From NCBI RefSeq assembly GCF_014195485.1, contig NZ_JACIBU010000001.1, forward strand, positions 3,596,001 through 3,660,000: DNA of 64,000 nucleotides, given 5' to 3'. The stretch comes from Modestobacter versicolor. GTDB taxonomy: Bacteria > Actinomycetota > Actinomycetes > Mycobacteriales > Geodermatophilaceae. The translations under genes and the position numbers were made by a program. The notes beneath the pieces were generated by a model. That model saw nothing but the letters and a program-made list of their open reading frames with translations, ran no database searches and was not told the DNA's origin. This document shows positions 9,252-17,104 of the stretch, piece by piece. Positions within the stretch are counted from its first letter, which is position 1. Every line of letters begins with the position of its first letter.

Positions 9252-10459
9252 GCCGGCTCCTCCCGGGGGCTGACGGCGTCGACGACCTCGGCGGGGACGC
9301 CGGACCGGGTGAGCACCGCGCGGGTGTCGGCGCCGAGGGGCGGGCCGGCCACCCCGCGGACGGCGGGGGTGCGGGAGAACCGCATCGGCGAGCCGATCTG
9401 CCGGACCGGGCCGAGCGCGGGGTGCGGGGCGTCCCAGAAGAAGCCGCGGGCGGCCAGGTGGTCGTCGGTGAAGACCTGCCCGTAGTCGTTGATCGGGGCG
9501 CACGGCACGCCCGCATCGCCGAGCGCGGCCAGCAGGTCGTCGGTGGTGCGGGTGCGGGTGCGCGACTCGACGACGTCCAGCAGCTCGCCCCGGCGGGCGT
9601 GCCGGCGGGTGGCGTCGGCGTAGCCCTCGTCGGCGAGCTGGTCGGCCATGTCCAGCGTCCGGCAGAGGCCGGCCCAGGTGTTCGGGGTGTTGGCGCCGAT
9701 GGTGATCCACCCGTCGGCGGTCTGGAAGGCCTGGTAGGGCGCCTGGCTCTGGTGCGCCGAGCCCAGCGGCCCGCCGACCTCGCCGGTGGCGAAGTACTTG
9801 CCGGCCTCCCACACCGCGAGGCTCACGCCGGCCTCGAACAGCGAGACGTCGATGGACTGCCCGCGGCCGGTGCGGTCCCGCTCGCGCAGCGCCGCGGTCA
9901 CCGCCAGCGCCAGGTAGAGGCCGCAGACCAGGTCGCACACCGGGACGCCGACCTTCACCGGCTCGCCGCCCGGGGTGCCGGTGATGCTCATGATCCCGCT
10001 GCGCGCCTGGGCCATGATGTCCAGCCCCGGCAGCGGTGCGAGCGGGCCGTCCTGGCCCCAGCCCGACCCGGAGGCGCAGACCACCCGGGGGTTGACCGCC
10101 CAGATGCCGGCGGGGTCGAGCCCCAGCCGGGCCATCGCGCCGGGCCGGAGGTTCTCGATCACCACGTCGGCGGCCTCGACCAGGGCGAGGAACGCCTGCT
10201 TGCCGGCCGCGGACTTCAGGTCGAGGGCGACGGACTCCTTGTTCCGGTTCAGCCGCAGGTACGGCGAGCTCTCGCCGTCCAGGAAGGGCCCGCTGGCCCG
10301 CACCGGGTCCCCGGAGCGCGGGTCCTCGACCTTGATCACCCTCGCGCCCAGGTCCGCCAGCTGCATGGCGGCGTACGGCGCGGCCATGAACACGCCGACC
10401 TCGAGCACGGTGGTGCCGGTCAGAGGTGGCTGGTCGGTCAGGTCGTCGGGTGCGCTCAC
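9248..10459 (-). CDS. Family III (CaiB/BaiF) CoA-transferase
   Basis: A 403-residue class III CoA-transferase, moving CoA between carboxylic acids. It opens with VLEVGVFMAAPYAAMQLADLGARVIKVEDP and has the LPGLDIMAQARSG segment, in which D147 aligns with the catalytic aspartate of formyl-CoA transferase. RGQSIDVSLFEAGVS follows near the middle. The GTG start at 10459 is preceded by CGGAGG in the complement. It is coupled to the enoyl-CoA hydratase gene by ATGA overlap. Substrates cannot be read from sequence; the MatC-like transporter upstream and the glyoxylate genes around it point to a small dicarboxylate (inference). Confidence 0.9.
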   Translation of the reverse strand: MSAPDDLTDQPPLTGTTVLEVGVFMAAPYAAMQLADLGARVIKVEDPRSGDPVRASGPFLDGESSPYLRLNRNKESVALDLKSAAGKQAFLALVEAADVVIENLRPGAMARLGLDPAGIWAVNPRVVCASGSGWGQDGPLAPLPGLDIMAQARSGIMSITGTPGGEPVKVGVPVCDLVCGLYLALAVTAALRERDRTGRGQSIDVSLFEAGVSLAVWEAGKYFATGEVGGPLGSAHQSQAPYQAFQTADGWITIGANTPNTWAGLCRTLDMADQLADEGYADATRRHARRGELLDVVESRTRTRTTDDLLAALGDAGVPCAPINDYGQVFTDDHLAARGFFWDAPHPALGPVRQIGSPMRFSRTPAVRGVAGPPLGADTRAVLTRSGVPAEVVDAVSPREEPA

Positions 10460-10504
10460 AGCTGCCTCCGCGGGGGTCGTCGTCTCGTCGGGGTCCGGGC
10501 ACGG

Positions 10505-10540
10505 CCGCGCCCCGGCGGCGGGTCGCCGTCCGGGGCGCGG
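10505..10540 (-). terminator. Hairpin after the MatC-like transporter
   Basis: Perfect 11-bp arms CCGCGCCCCGG and CCGGGGCGCGG flank a loop that itself contains a CGGCG/CGCCG stem. It lies 24 bases beyond the transporter stop and upstream of the CoA-transferase, so it may end or attenuate transcription between them. No T-tract is present. Confidence 0.6.
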
Positions 10541-10563
10541 TCTGCCACGTGCTGGTCAGCCGC

Positions 10564-12072
10564 TCACAGCCAGCCGGGCACCACCAGGACCAGCCAGGTG
10601 ACCAGCGGGATGATCGCGACCATCGAGAAGCCCCAGATCATCAGCGTCCGGAAGGTCCGGTCCCGCTCCGCCTCGGTGGCGTTGGCGACCACGAGGGCGC
10701 CGCTGGTGGAGAACGGGCTGGAGTCGACGATGGAGCTCGACAGCGCCAGGGCGGTGATCAGGCCGATCGCGCCGACCGCGTCGTCGCCCTGGAGGAACGG
10801 CACCGCCAGCGGGATGAGCGCGCCGAGGATGCCGGTGGTCGAGGCGAAGGCCGACACGACGCCGCCGATGTAGCAGATCAGCAGGGCGGCGATCAGCGGG
10901 ACGCCGAGGCTGGCCACGTTGTCCCCGAGCCAGCCGGGGACGTCCTGGTCCTGCATCAGCCCGACGAACGTGACGATGCCGCAGATCAGCAGCACGGTCG
11001 GCCAGGCGATCTGGCCCACGGCGCCCTTGGCCCCCCGCGGGGCGACCAGCGAGAGCAGGACGCCGACGGTGACCGCCATCAGGCCGATGTCCAGGTCGAA
11101 GGCGAGTGCGCCGACGACCAGCAGCGCGAGCCCGACCAGGGTGAGCGTGCGGTCGCGGTCCAGGGTGGTGACCTGGCCCTGCTCCTCGGGGGCCAGCGCG
11201 GTGGTCTGCAGCGACCGCTGGTCCGCTCGTTCCCCGGCCGTGGGGTGGCGGTGGCCGGGCTCGCCGTGGCGTGCCTCGGTGACCCGGCCGCCGGCGATCG
11301 CCGCACCCCCGGTGCCGGTGCTCCCCACGGCCGTGCGCGCTGCGGTGGAGCCGCCGGGGATGTCCTCGCCGGTGTCCTCGGTGGCGTCACCGGCGACGGT
11401 GGCCGCGACGAAGTCGTCGTCGTCGCGGGAGTTCACGTCGACCCGCTCGCCACCCAGCAGCTTGCGGCCGCCGAAGAGGAAGAAGACGCCGATCGACAGC
11501 AGGATGTTGATGACGATCGACGCGCCCCACAGGAACAGCGGGCTGCCGGCGAGGTCGTTGCTGTCGACGACGTCGTTGGTGATGACGCCGAAGACCGACA
11601 GCGGGGAGAACCCGCCGGCGGTGGCGCCGTTGATGATGAACAGGCCCATCAGCACCGGGTTGATCTGGTACCGGCGGGCGAAGGACATCCCGACCGGGGC
11701 GATGATCGCGACCACGGCCGGGACGACGCCGCCGATGGCGGTGAGCGCGCCGGTCACGGCGAACATGGCCCACGGGATGGCCGCGAGCCGCCCGCCGGAG
11801 GCCTTGACCGCGGCGTGGACCAGCCAGTCGACCGTGCCGTTGTTCTTGGCGATGGCGAAGAGGTAGGTCACCCCGACCAGGACGACGAACAGCGAGCCGG
11901 GGAAGAAGCCGAAGACGGCGTCGTCGTAGGGCAGGTCACCGTCCGTGCCGTAGATGAAGTAGGCGGCGACGAAGGCCGCCACCAGCGCGAGGGCGCCCAT
12001 GTGGACGGGCAGCACCGTGGCGATGAGGAACACCGCCAGGAGGATCAAGATCAGGACGAGCTGTACGGACAC
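10564..12072 (-). CDS. MatC-like dicarboxylate transporter (SLC13/ion transporter superfamily)
   Basis: A 502-residue polytopic membrane protein with about 12 hydrophobic segments. The N-terminal part (MGALALVAAFVAAYFIYGT, FFPGSLFVVLVGVTYLFAIA, NNGTVDWLVHAAV, GGVVPAVVAIIAPVGMSFA) resembles the MatC N-terminal domain of malonate/dicarboxylate carriers. A hydrophilic loop of roughly 90 residues rich in Asp, Gly and Thr splits the two halves. The C-terminal half has SSIVDSSPFSTSGALVVAN, an inverted-repeat partner of FSPLSVFGVITNDVV in the first half. GTG start. It is divergent from the serine-glyoxylate transaminase with a palindrome between them. Malonate, malate or a related acid is the likely cargo (inference). 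Confidence 0.78.
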   Translation of the reverse strand: MSVQLVLILILLAVFLIATVLPVHMGALALVAAFVAAYFIYGTDGDLPYDDAVFGFFPGSLFVVLVGVTYLFAIAKNNGTVDWLVHAAVKASGGRLAAIPWAMFAVTGALTAIGGVVPAVVAIIAPVGMSFARRYQINPVLMGLFIINGATAGGFSPLSVFGVITNDVVDSNDLAGSPLFLWGASIVINILLSIGVFFLFGGRKLLGGERVDVNSRDDDDFVAATVAGDATEDTGEDIPGGSTAARTAVGSTGTGGAAIAGGRVTEARHGEPGHRHPTAGERADQRSLQTTALAPEEQGQVTTLDRDRTLTLVGLALLVVGALAFDLDIGLMAVTVGVLLSLVAPRGAKGAVGQIAWPTVLLICGIVTFVGLMQDQDVPGWLGDNVASLGVPLIAALLICYIGGVVSAFASTTGILGALIPLAVPFLQGDDAVGAIGLITALALSSSIVDSSPFSTSGALVVANATEAERDRTFRTLMIWGFSMVAIIPLVTWLVLVVPGWL

Positions 12073-12121
12073 CGGCGTCCCCTGAGGTCGTCGCGACGGA
12101 CAGCAGCCCGCCCGATGGTGA

Positions 12122-12136
12122 TTCCGCGATGCGGAA
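12122..12136. promoter_or_regulatory. Palindromic operator candidate TTCCGC-GAT-GCGGAA
   Basis: Perfect 15-bp inverted repeat with 6-bp arms in the divergent promoter region, 50 bp upstream of the MatC-like transporter and about 160 bp upstream of the transaminase. It shares the TTCC/GGAA half-site logic with the cluster at 7544-7583, suggesting the same IclR-family regulator. Confidence 0.55.
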
Positions 12137-12298
12137 GCGTCGTTTCGCTAGCGGGGATTAGAAGCGGTGGGCGAGCCAGTGTCAAGGGTCACAGCCCGTC
12201 CCAGACGTCTGCTTCGGTCATCCACCAGCCGGTAGTAGCCTCCCGCATGGTGGACTTCGGGTGTCGCGCCCGAGGCCGCGTGACGAGAGGGTCTTGGC

Positions 12299-13468
12299 AT
12301 GTCAGGGACGACGACGACCGGACGCCACTTCCTGCAGATCCCCGGGCCGACCAACGTGCCCGACCGGGTCCTGCGGGCCATGGCGGCCCCCACCATCGAC
12401 CACCGCGGCCCCGAGTTCGCCGCGCTGGGCCTGGAGGTCCTGCAGGCGGTCAAGCCGGTCTTCGGCACCGCCCAGCCGGTGGTCATCTACCCGGCCTCGG
12501 GCACCGGGGCCTGGGAGGCCGCGCTGACCAACACGCTGTCCCCCGGTGACACCGTGCTCGCCTTCGAGACCGGGCACTTCGCCACCCTCTGGCAGGAGAT
12601 GGCCACCCGGCTCGGCCTGCGGGTGGAGTTCGTCCCCGGTGACTGGCGGCACGGCGCCGACCCGCAGGCAGCCCAGGAGCGGCTCGCCGCCGACACCGCG
12701 CACGAGATCAAGGCCGTGATGGTGGTCCACAACGAGACCTCCACCGGCGTCACCAGCCGCGTGCCGGAGATCCGGGCCGCCCTCGACGCCGCCGACCACC
12801 CGGCGCTGCTGCTGGTCGACACCATCTCCTCGCTGGGCAGCATCGACTACCGGCACGACGAGTGGGGCGTCGACGTGACCGTCGCCGGCTCGCAGAAGGG
12901 GCTCATGCTGCCCCCGGGCCTGAGCTTCAACGCGATCAGCGAGAAGGCGCTGCAGGCGTCCAAGACCGCCGGGCTGCCCCGGTCGTTCTGGGACTGGCAG
13001 CCGATCCTGGCCGCCAACGAGCGCGGCTTCTTCCCCTACACGCCGGCGACCAACCTGCTCTACGCGCTGCGCGAGGCGCTGCAGATGCTCGACGACGAGG
13101 GCCTGGCCAACGTCTACGCCCGGCACACCCGGCACGCCGAGGCGACCCGGGCCGCGGTGCGCGGCTGGGGGCTGGAGGTGCTGGCCCTCGACGAGCGCGA
13201 GTACTCCGGCTCGCTGACCGCGATCTGGATGCCCGACGGCGGGGCGGACGCCGTGCGCGAGGTGATCCTGCGCGAGTACGACATGTCGCTGGGCGCCGGG
13301 CTGGGCAAGCTGGTCGACAAGGTGTTCCGGATCGGGCACCTGGGCCACTTCAACGACCTGACGCTGGTCGGCACCCTGGGCGGGGTGCAGATGGGCCTGG
13401 TCCGCGCCGGGGTGAAGGTCGACCCGAACGGGATCCAGGCGGCCCTCGAGCGCCTGCAGCAGGCATGA
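12299..13468 (+). CDS. Serine-glyoxylate (alanine-glyoxylate) aminotransferase
   Basis: A 389-residue class V PLP aminotransferase. It transfers the amino group of serine (or alanine) to glyoxylate, giving glycine and hydroxypyruvate. Seen: QIPGPTNVPDRVLRAMAAPT at the N-terminus, YPASGTGAWEAALTN (PLP phosphate region), LLVDTISSLGSIDY (aspartate that contacts the pyridine nitrogen) and AGSQKGLMLPPG with the Schiff-base lysine at K200. The HLGHFNDLTLVG stretch near the C-terminus is typical of this subgroup. A GAGAGGG ribosome binding site precedes the ATG. The stop overlaps the next gene's ATG by 4 nt. It connects glyoxylate made by the glc genes to serine/glycine metabolism. Confidence 0.93.
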   Translation: MSGTTTTGRHFLQIPGPTNVPDRVLRAMAAPTIDHRGPEFAALGLEVLQAVKPVFGTAQPVVIYPASGTGAWEAALTNTLSPGDTVLAFETGHFATLWQEMATRLGLRVEFVPGDWRHGADPQAAQERLAADTAHEIKAVMVVHNETSTGVTSRVPEIRAALDAADHPALLLVDTISSLGSIDYRHDEWGVDVTVAGSQKGLMLPPGLSFNAISEKALQASKTAGLPRSFWDWQPILAANERGFFPYTPATNLLYALREALQMLDDEGLANVYARHTRHAEATRAAVRGWGLEVLALDEREYSGSLTAIWMPDGGADAVREVILREYDMSLGAGLGKLVDKVFRIGHLGHFNDLTLVGTLGGVQMGLVRAGVKVDPNGIQAALERLQQA

Positions 13469-16377
13469 CCGCCGCGCCGGAGCGCACGGCGGTGCGCGCG
13501 GAGGACCTGGAGCGGGAGCTGACCCGGGCGCTGGACGGCGAGGTCGCCTTCGACGACTACACCCGGCACCTGTTCAGCCAGGACGCCTCGATGTACGTGA
13601 TGATGCCGCTCGGCGTCGCCTACCCGGCGCACGCCGCCGACGTCGCCGCCGCGGTGCGGCTGGCCCGCGAGGCCGGTGTCCCGGTGCTGGCCCGCGGCGC
13701 GGGCACCAGCCTGGCCGGGCAGACGGTCGGCCCGGGCCTGGTGCTCGACCTCTCCCGGCACATGCACCGGATCACCGAGCTGGACCCGGGGACCCGCTCG
13801 GCGCGCGTCGAGCCGGGCGTCGTGCAGGACGAGCTGAACAAGGCCGCCGCGGCGCACGGGCTGATGTTCGGGCCGGACACCTCGACGTCCAACCGGGCCA
13901 CGATCGGCGGGATGATCGGCAACAACTCCGCCGGCAGCGGGTCGGTGCGCTTCGGCATGACGATCGACCACGTGCAGGAGGTCGACGTCGTCCTGGCCGA
14001 CGGGTCGACGGCGACCTTCGGTGTGGTCGACGAGGCCGAGCGCGCCCGCCGGGCCCAGGGCGACACCCTCGAGGCGGAGATCTACCGCCGGCTGCCCGAG
14101 CTGGTCGCGGCGAACACCGAGGCGATCGCCACCGGTTTCCCGCAGTTCTGGCGGCGGGCCGGCGGCTACCGGCTCGACCGGCTCGCCGAGGGCCAGCCCT
14201 TCGACCTGGCCAAGTTCCTGGTCGGCTCCGAGGGCACGCTGGCGATCATCACCTCGGCGCGGGTCGGGCTGGTGCCCAAGCCGTCCCGGCAGGTGTTCGC
14301 CGTCGGCCACTTCGAGACCGTGCAGGGGGCGATCAACGCCACCGAGGACGCGCTGTCGCTGCAGCCGGCCGGGGTCGAGCTGCTGGACCGCACGATCCTC
14401 GACCTCTCCCGGCAGAAGATCGAGTACGCCGCGCTGGGCCGGATCCTGCAGGGCGACCCGGAGGCGCTGCTGTTCGTCTCCTTCACCGGCGACGACGAGG
14501 CCGAGCTGGTCACGTCGATGGACGCCCTGGTCGCGCTCTGGGAGCGCAACGGCCACGGCTACCACACGCTGCGGGCGGTCACCCCGGCCCAGCAGGGCGC
14601 GCTGATGAAGGTGCGCAAGTCCGCGCTGGGGCTGCTGATGGCCAACTCCGAGGGCGCCCGCCGGCCGCTGGCGTTCGTCGAGGACACCGCCGTCGACCCC
14701 AAGCACCTGGCCGAGTACACCGCCCGGTTCGCCGAGGTGCTCGACCGGCACGGCCTCGAGGCCGGCTTCTACGGGCACTGCTCCGTGGGCTGCCTGCACG
14801 TGCGGCCCTTCGTCGACCTGAGCAAGCCCGGCCAGGTCGACGTCATGCGCTCGGTCGCGGTAGAGATCAAGGACCTGGTGCGCGAGTACGGCGGGGTCAA
14901 CTCCAGCGAGCACGGTGACGGCCTGGCCCGCAGCGAGTTCAACCGGGAGCTCTTCGGCGACGACCTCTACGAGGCGATGCGCCAGGTGAAGGCGATCTTC
15001 GACCCGCAGGGCACGCTCAACCCCGGCAAGATCGTCGACGCGCCGTCGATGACCGAGCACCTGCGCGACGAGCACCCGCCGCAGCCCGGCCCGCTGCGCA
15101 CCCGGCTGCAGTTCGACGTCGTCGGCGGCATGTTCGGCGCGGCCGACCGCTGCATGAACATCGGCCTGTGCCGGAAGTCCACCACCGGCGCGATGTGCCC
15201 CTCCTACATCGCGACCCGGATGGAGGAGCACTCCACCCGCGGCCGGGCCGGTGCGCTGGTCAAGGCGCTCAGCGAGGGCGACCCGCACACCGCGCTGGCC
15301 GACGAGCGGCTGCACGAGGTGCTCGACCTGTGCCTGATGTGCAAGGCCTGCAAGAGCGAGTGCCCGCTGGGCGTCGACGTCTCGGCGATGAAGAGCGAGG
15401 CGCTGGCGGCCAAGCACGACGTGCACGGCACCCCGCTGCGCTCGCGGGCGTTCGGTGCGATCCGGACGCTGAACCGGCTGGGCTCGGCGACCGCGCCGCT
15501 GTCGAACCTGCCGGGGAAGATCAAGCCGCTGCGGGCGCTGATGGACTCCCGGCTGGGCATCGCCCGGCAGCGCGACCTGCCGGTGTTCCACCGGACGACG
15601 CTGATCCGCTGGTTCAAGGGTCACCAGGCCCCGGCCGGGGCGACGCAGCAGCCGGTGACCATGCTGGCCGACTCCTTCACCAGCTACACCGAGCCGGGCA
15701 TCGGCCAGGCCGTGGTGCGGCTGCTCGAGGCCGCCGGGCACCCGGTGCGGCTGGAGAGCAAGGGGTGCTGCGGCCGCGCCAGCATCTCCAAGGGCATGCT
15801 CGACGACGCCCGGGACAAGGCGCAGAAGCTGGCCGCGAACCTCTGCGACGGCGTCGCGCCCGGCTCGCCGATCGTGGGCTGCGAGCCCTCCTGCATCCTC
15901 ACGCTGCGGGCCGAGCACGTCGACCTGCTGCCCGACGACCCGAACGTCCGGGACGTCGCCTCGCGGGTGCGGCTGCCCGAGGAGCTGCTGGTCGAGGCGA
16001 TCGACGAGGGTCGGCTGACCCTGCGCGAGGACAGCTGGCTGGCCGGGCGCACGGTGGTCTTCCACGGCCACTGCCACCAGAAGGCCGAGGCCGGCACGGC
16101 GGCCACGGTGGCGCTGCTGTCGCGCATCCCCGGCGTGACGGTGCAGGAGCTGGACGCCGGCTGCTGCGGCATGGCCGGGTCGTTCGGGTTCGAGTCCGAG
16201 CACTACGACGTCTCGCTGCAGGTGGGGGAGGACCGGCTGTTCCCAGCTGTGCGCTCGGCCCCCGCCGACGCGGTCATCGCCGCGACCGGCGTCTCCTGCC
16301 GGCAGCAGATCTTCCACGGCACCCAGCGCACGGCGTGGCACCCGGCGGAGCTGGTGCTGGAGGCGCTGCAGCCCTAG
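13465..16377 (+). CDS. Fused FAD-linked / Fe-S 2-hydroxyacid dehydrogenase (GlcD-GlcF fusion, YdiJ-like)
   Basis: A 970-residue fusion. The N-terminal half is a GlcD-like flavin domain: LARGAGTSLAGQTVGPGLVL near residue 75, TIGGMIGNNSAGSGSVRFG near 150, and GHCSVGCLHVRP with NSSEHGDGLARSEFNRELFG near 440-490. The C-terminal half has ferredoxin-type clusters (CMNIGLCRK...AMCPSY, then CLMCKACKSECPLGVDV) and two CCG modules (KGCCGRASISKG, AGCCGMAGSFGFE). This layout matches E. coli YdiJ and actinobacterial D-lactate/D-2-hydroxyglutarate dehydrogenases. It is translationally coupled (ATGA) to the transaminase, so its substrate may be a hydroxyacid linked to glyoxylate, glycerate or hydroxypyruvate metabolism; that is inference. 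Confidence 0.88.
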   Translation: MTAAPERTAVRAEDLERELTRALDGEVAFDDYTRHLFSQDASMYVMMPLGVAYPAHAADVAAAVRLAREAGVPVLARGAGTSLAGQTVGPGLVLDLSRHMHRITELDPGTRSARVEPGVVQDELNKAAAAHGLMFGPDTSTSNRATIGGMIGNNSAGSGSVRFGMTIDHVQEVDVVLADGSTATFGVVDEAERARRAQGDTLEAEIYRRLPELVAANTEAIATGFPQFWRRAGGYRLDRLAEGQPFDLAKFLVGSEGTLAIITSARVGLVPKPSRQVFAVGHFETVQGAINATEDALSLQPAGVELLDRTILDLSRQKIEYAALGRILQGDPEALLFVSFTGDDEAELVTSMDALVALWERNGHGYHTLRAVTPAQQGALMKVRKSALGLLMANSEGARRPLAFVEDTAVDPKHLAEYTARFAEVLDRHGLEAGFYGHCSVGCLHVRPFVDLSKPGQVDVMRSVAVEIKDLVREYGGVNSSEHGDGLARSEFNRELFGDDLYEAMRQVKAIFDPQGTLNPGKIVDAPSMTEHLRDEHPPQPGPLRTRLQFDVVGGMFGAADRCMNIGLCRKSTTGAMCPSYIATRMEEHSTRGRAGALVKALSEGDPHTALADERLHEVLDLCLMCKACKSECPLGVDVSAMKSEALAAKHDVHGTPLRSRAFGAIRTLNRLGSATAPLSNLPGKIKPLRALMDSRLGIARQRDLPVFHRTTLIRWFKGHQAPAGATQQPVTMLADSFTSYTEPGIGQAVVRLLEAAGHPVRLESKGCCGRASISKGMLDDARDKAQKLAANLCDGVAPGSPIVGCEPSCILTLRAEHVDLLPDDPNVRDVASRVRLPEELLVEAIDEGRLTLREDSWLAGRTVVFHGHCHQKAEAGTAATVALLSRIPGVTVQELDAGCCGMAGSFGFESEHYDVSLQVGEDRLFPAVRSAPADAVIAATGVSCRQQIFHGTQRTAWHPAELVLEALQP

Positions 16378-16404
16378 CGGCACGCACCGCAGAGGCACCA
16401 CCGC

Positions 16405-16439
16405 GAGAGGCGGCGACGGCACCCCCGTCGCCGCCTCTC
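16405..16439 (+). terminator. Terminator hairpin after the fused dehydrogenase
   Basis: Perfect 15-bp stem (GAGAGGCGGCGACGG and complement) with a 5-nt loop, 28 bases past the stop. There is no T-tract, as for most hairpins in this window. Confidence 0.75.
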
Positions 16440-16485
16440 CGCGTCTGCGCGGGGAGAGGCACGTCACGCGGCTTCGCCGTTGCAT

Positions 16486-16517
16486 ACAGCAACCAACTGG
16501 TGCACGATGGTTGCTGT
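16486..16517. promoter_or_regulatory. Operator candidate upstream of marR: ACAGCAACCA-N12-TGGTTGCTGT
   Basis: Perfect 10-bp inverted repeat with a 12-nt spacer in the only promoter region of the marR-MFS pair, 49 bp before the marR start. A TTGCAT -35-like hexamer overlaps its left edge. MarR proteins typically autoregulate through such sites; binding is inferred. Confidence 0.6.
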
Positions 16518-16565
16518 CTACATGTACCGGGCGCACCGAGCCCGGAACGAGCAACGGAGGACGGC

Positions 16566-17045
16566 GTGGAGATCTCCCCGGAGACCGCCCAGCGGCTCAG
16601 CGCCGGGGTCGCGCACCTGGTGCGCACCTCCAAGCACCTCGGCTCCCGCGTCGCCGCCGACCTCTACGGCGACCTGCCCTCGTTCGGCTGGGCGCTGCTG
16701 CTCCCGCTGGAGCAGGGCGGCGACCAGCGCTGCAGCGCGCTGGCCGCGCAGGCCGGTGTCGACGTCTCCGTCGTCAGCCGGCAGGTGTCGGCCCTGGAGC
16801 GCGCCGGGTACGTCCACCGTCGTCCCGACCCCGCCGACGGGCGGGCCAGCCTGATCGGCCTGAGCGAGGCCGGTGCGGCCGCGCTCGCCCACACCCGCGA
16901 GGTCCGGGGGCAGTGGACGGCCGAGGCCCTGGCCGACTGGACCGAAGAGGACGCCCGTCAGTTCACCGTGCTGCTGGAGGAGCTCGCCGACGGCCTCGAC
17001 GCCGCCGGCCGCCGCCGCAGCCGCCCCACGGCGGTCGCCGGATGA
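16566..17045 (+). CDS. MarR-family transcriptional regulator
   Basis: A 159-residue MarR-family winged-helix regulator. The DNA-binding core is CSALAAQAGVDVSVVSRQVS followed by LERAGYVHRRPDPADGRAS (recognition helix and wing). The N-terminal SKHLGSRVAADLYGDLPSFG and C-terminal helices would form the dimer interface. The GTG start at 16566 is chosen because GGAGG ends 5 nt before it. It lies 59 bp upstream of an MFS drug-type exporter on the same strand, a standard arrangement for a repressor released by the exporter's substrate. A perfect inverted repeat sits in its promoter. Confidence 0.9.
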   Translation: MEISPETAQRLSAGVAHLVRTSKHLGSRVAADLYGDLPSFGWALLLPLEQGGDQRCSALAAQAGVDVSVVSRQVSALERAGYVHRRPDPADGRASLIGLSEAGAAALAHTREVRGQWTAEALADWTEEDARQFTVLLEELADGLDAAGRRRSRPTAVAG

Positions 17046-17104
17046 CCCCACCCGCTCCCGCCACCGCCGGCCCCACCCGAACCGCACCGCCAGGAGAGAC
17101 GTCC

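Noticed and set aside
13114-16554. An open frame of over 1,100 codons on the minus strand opposite the transaminase and fused dehydrogenase genes
   Set aside because: Its product is Arg/Gly/His/Val-rich without motifs, and the plus strand holds two clear enzymes. Very high GC makes stop codons rare in antisense frames.
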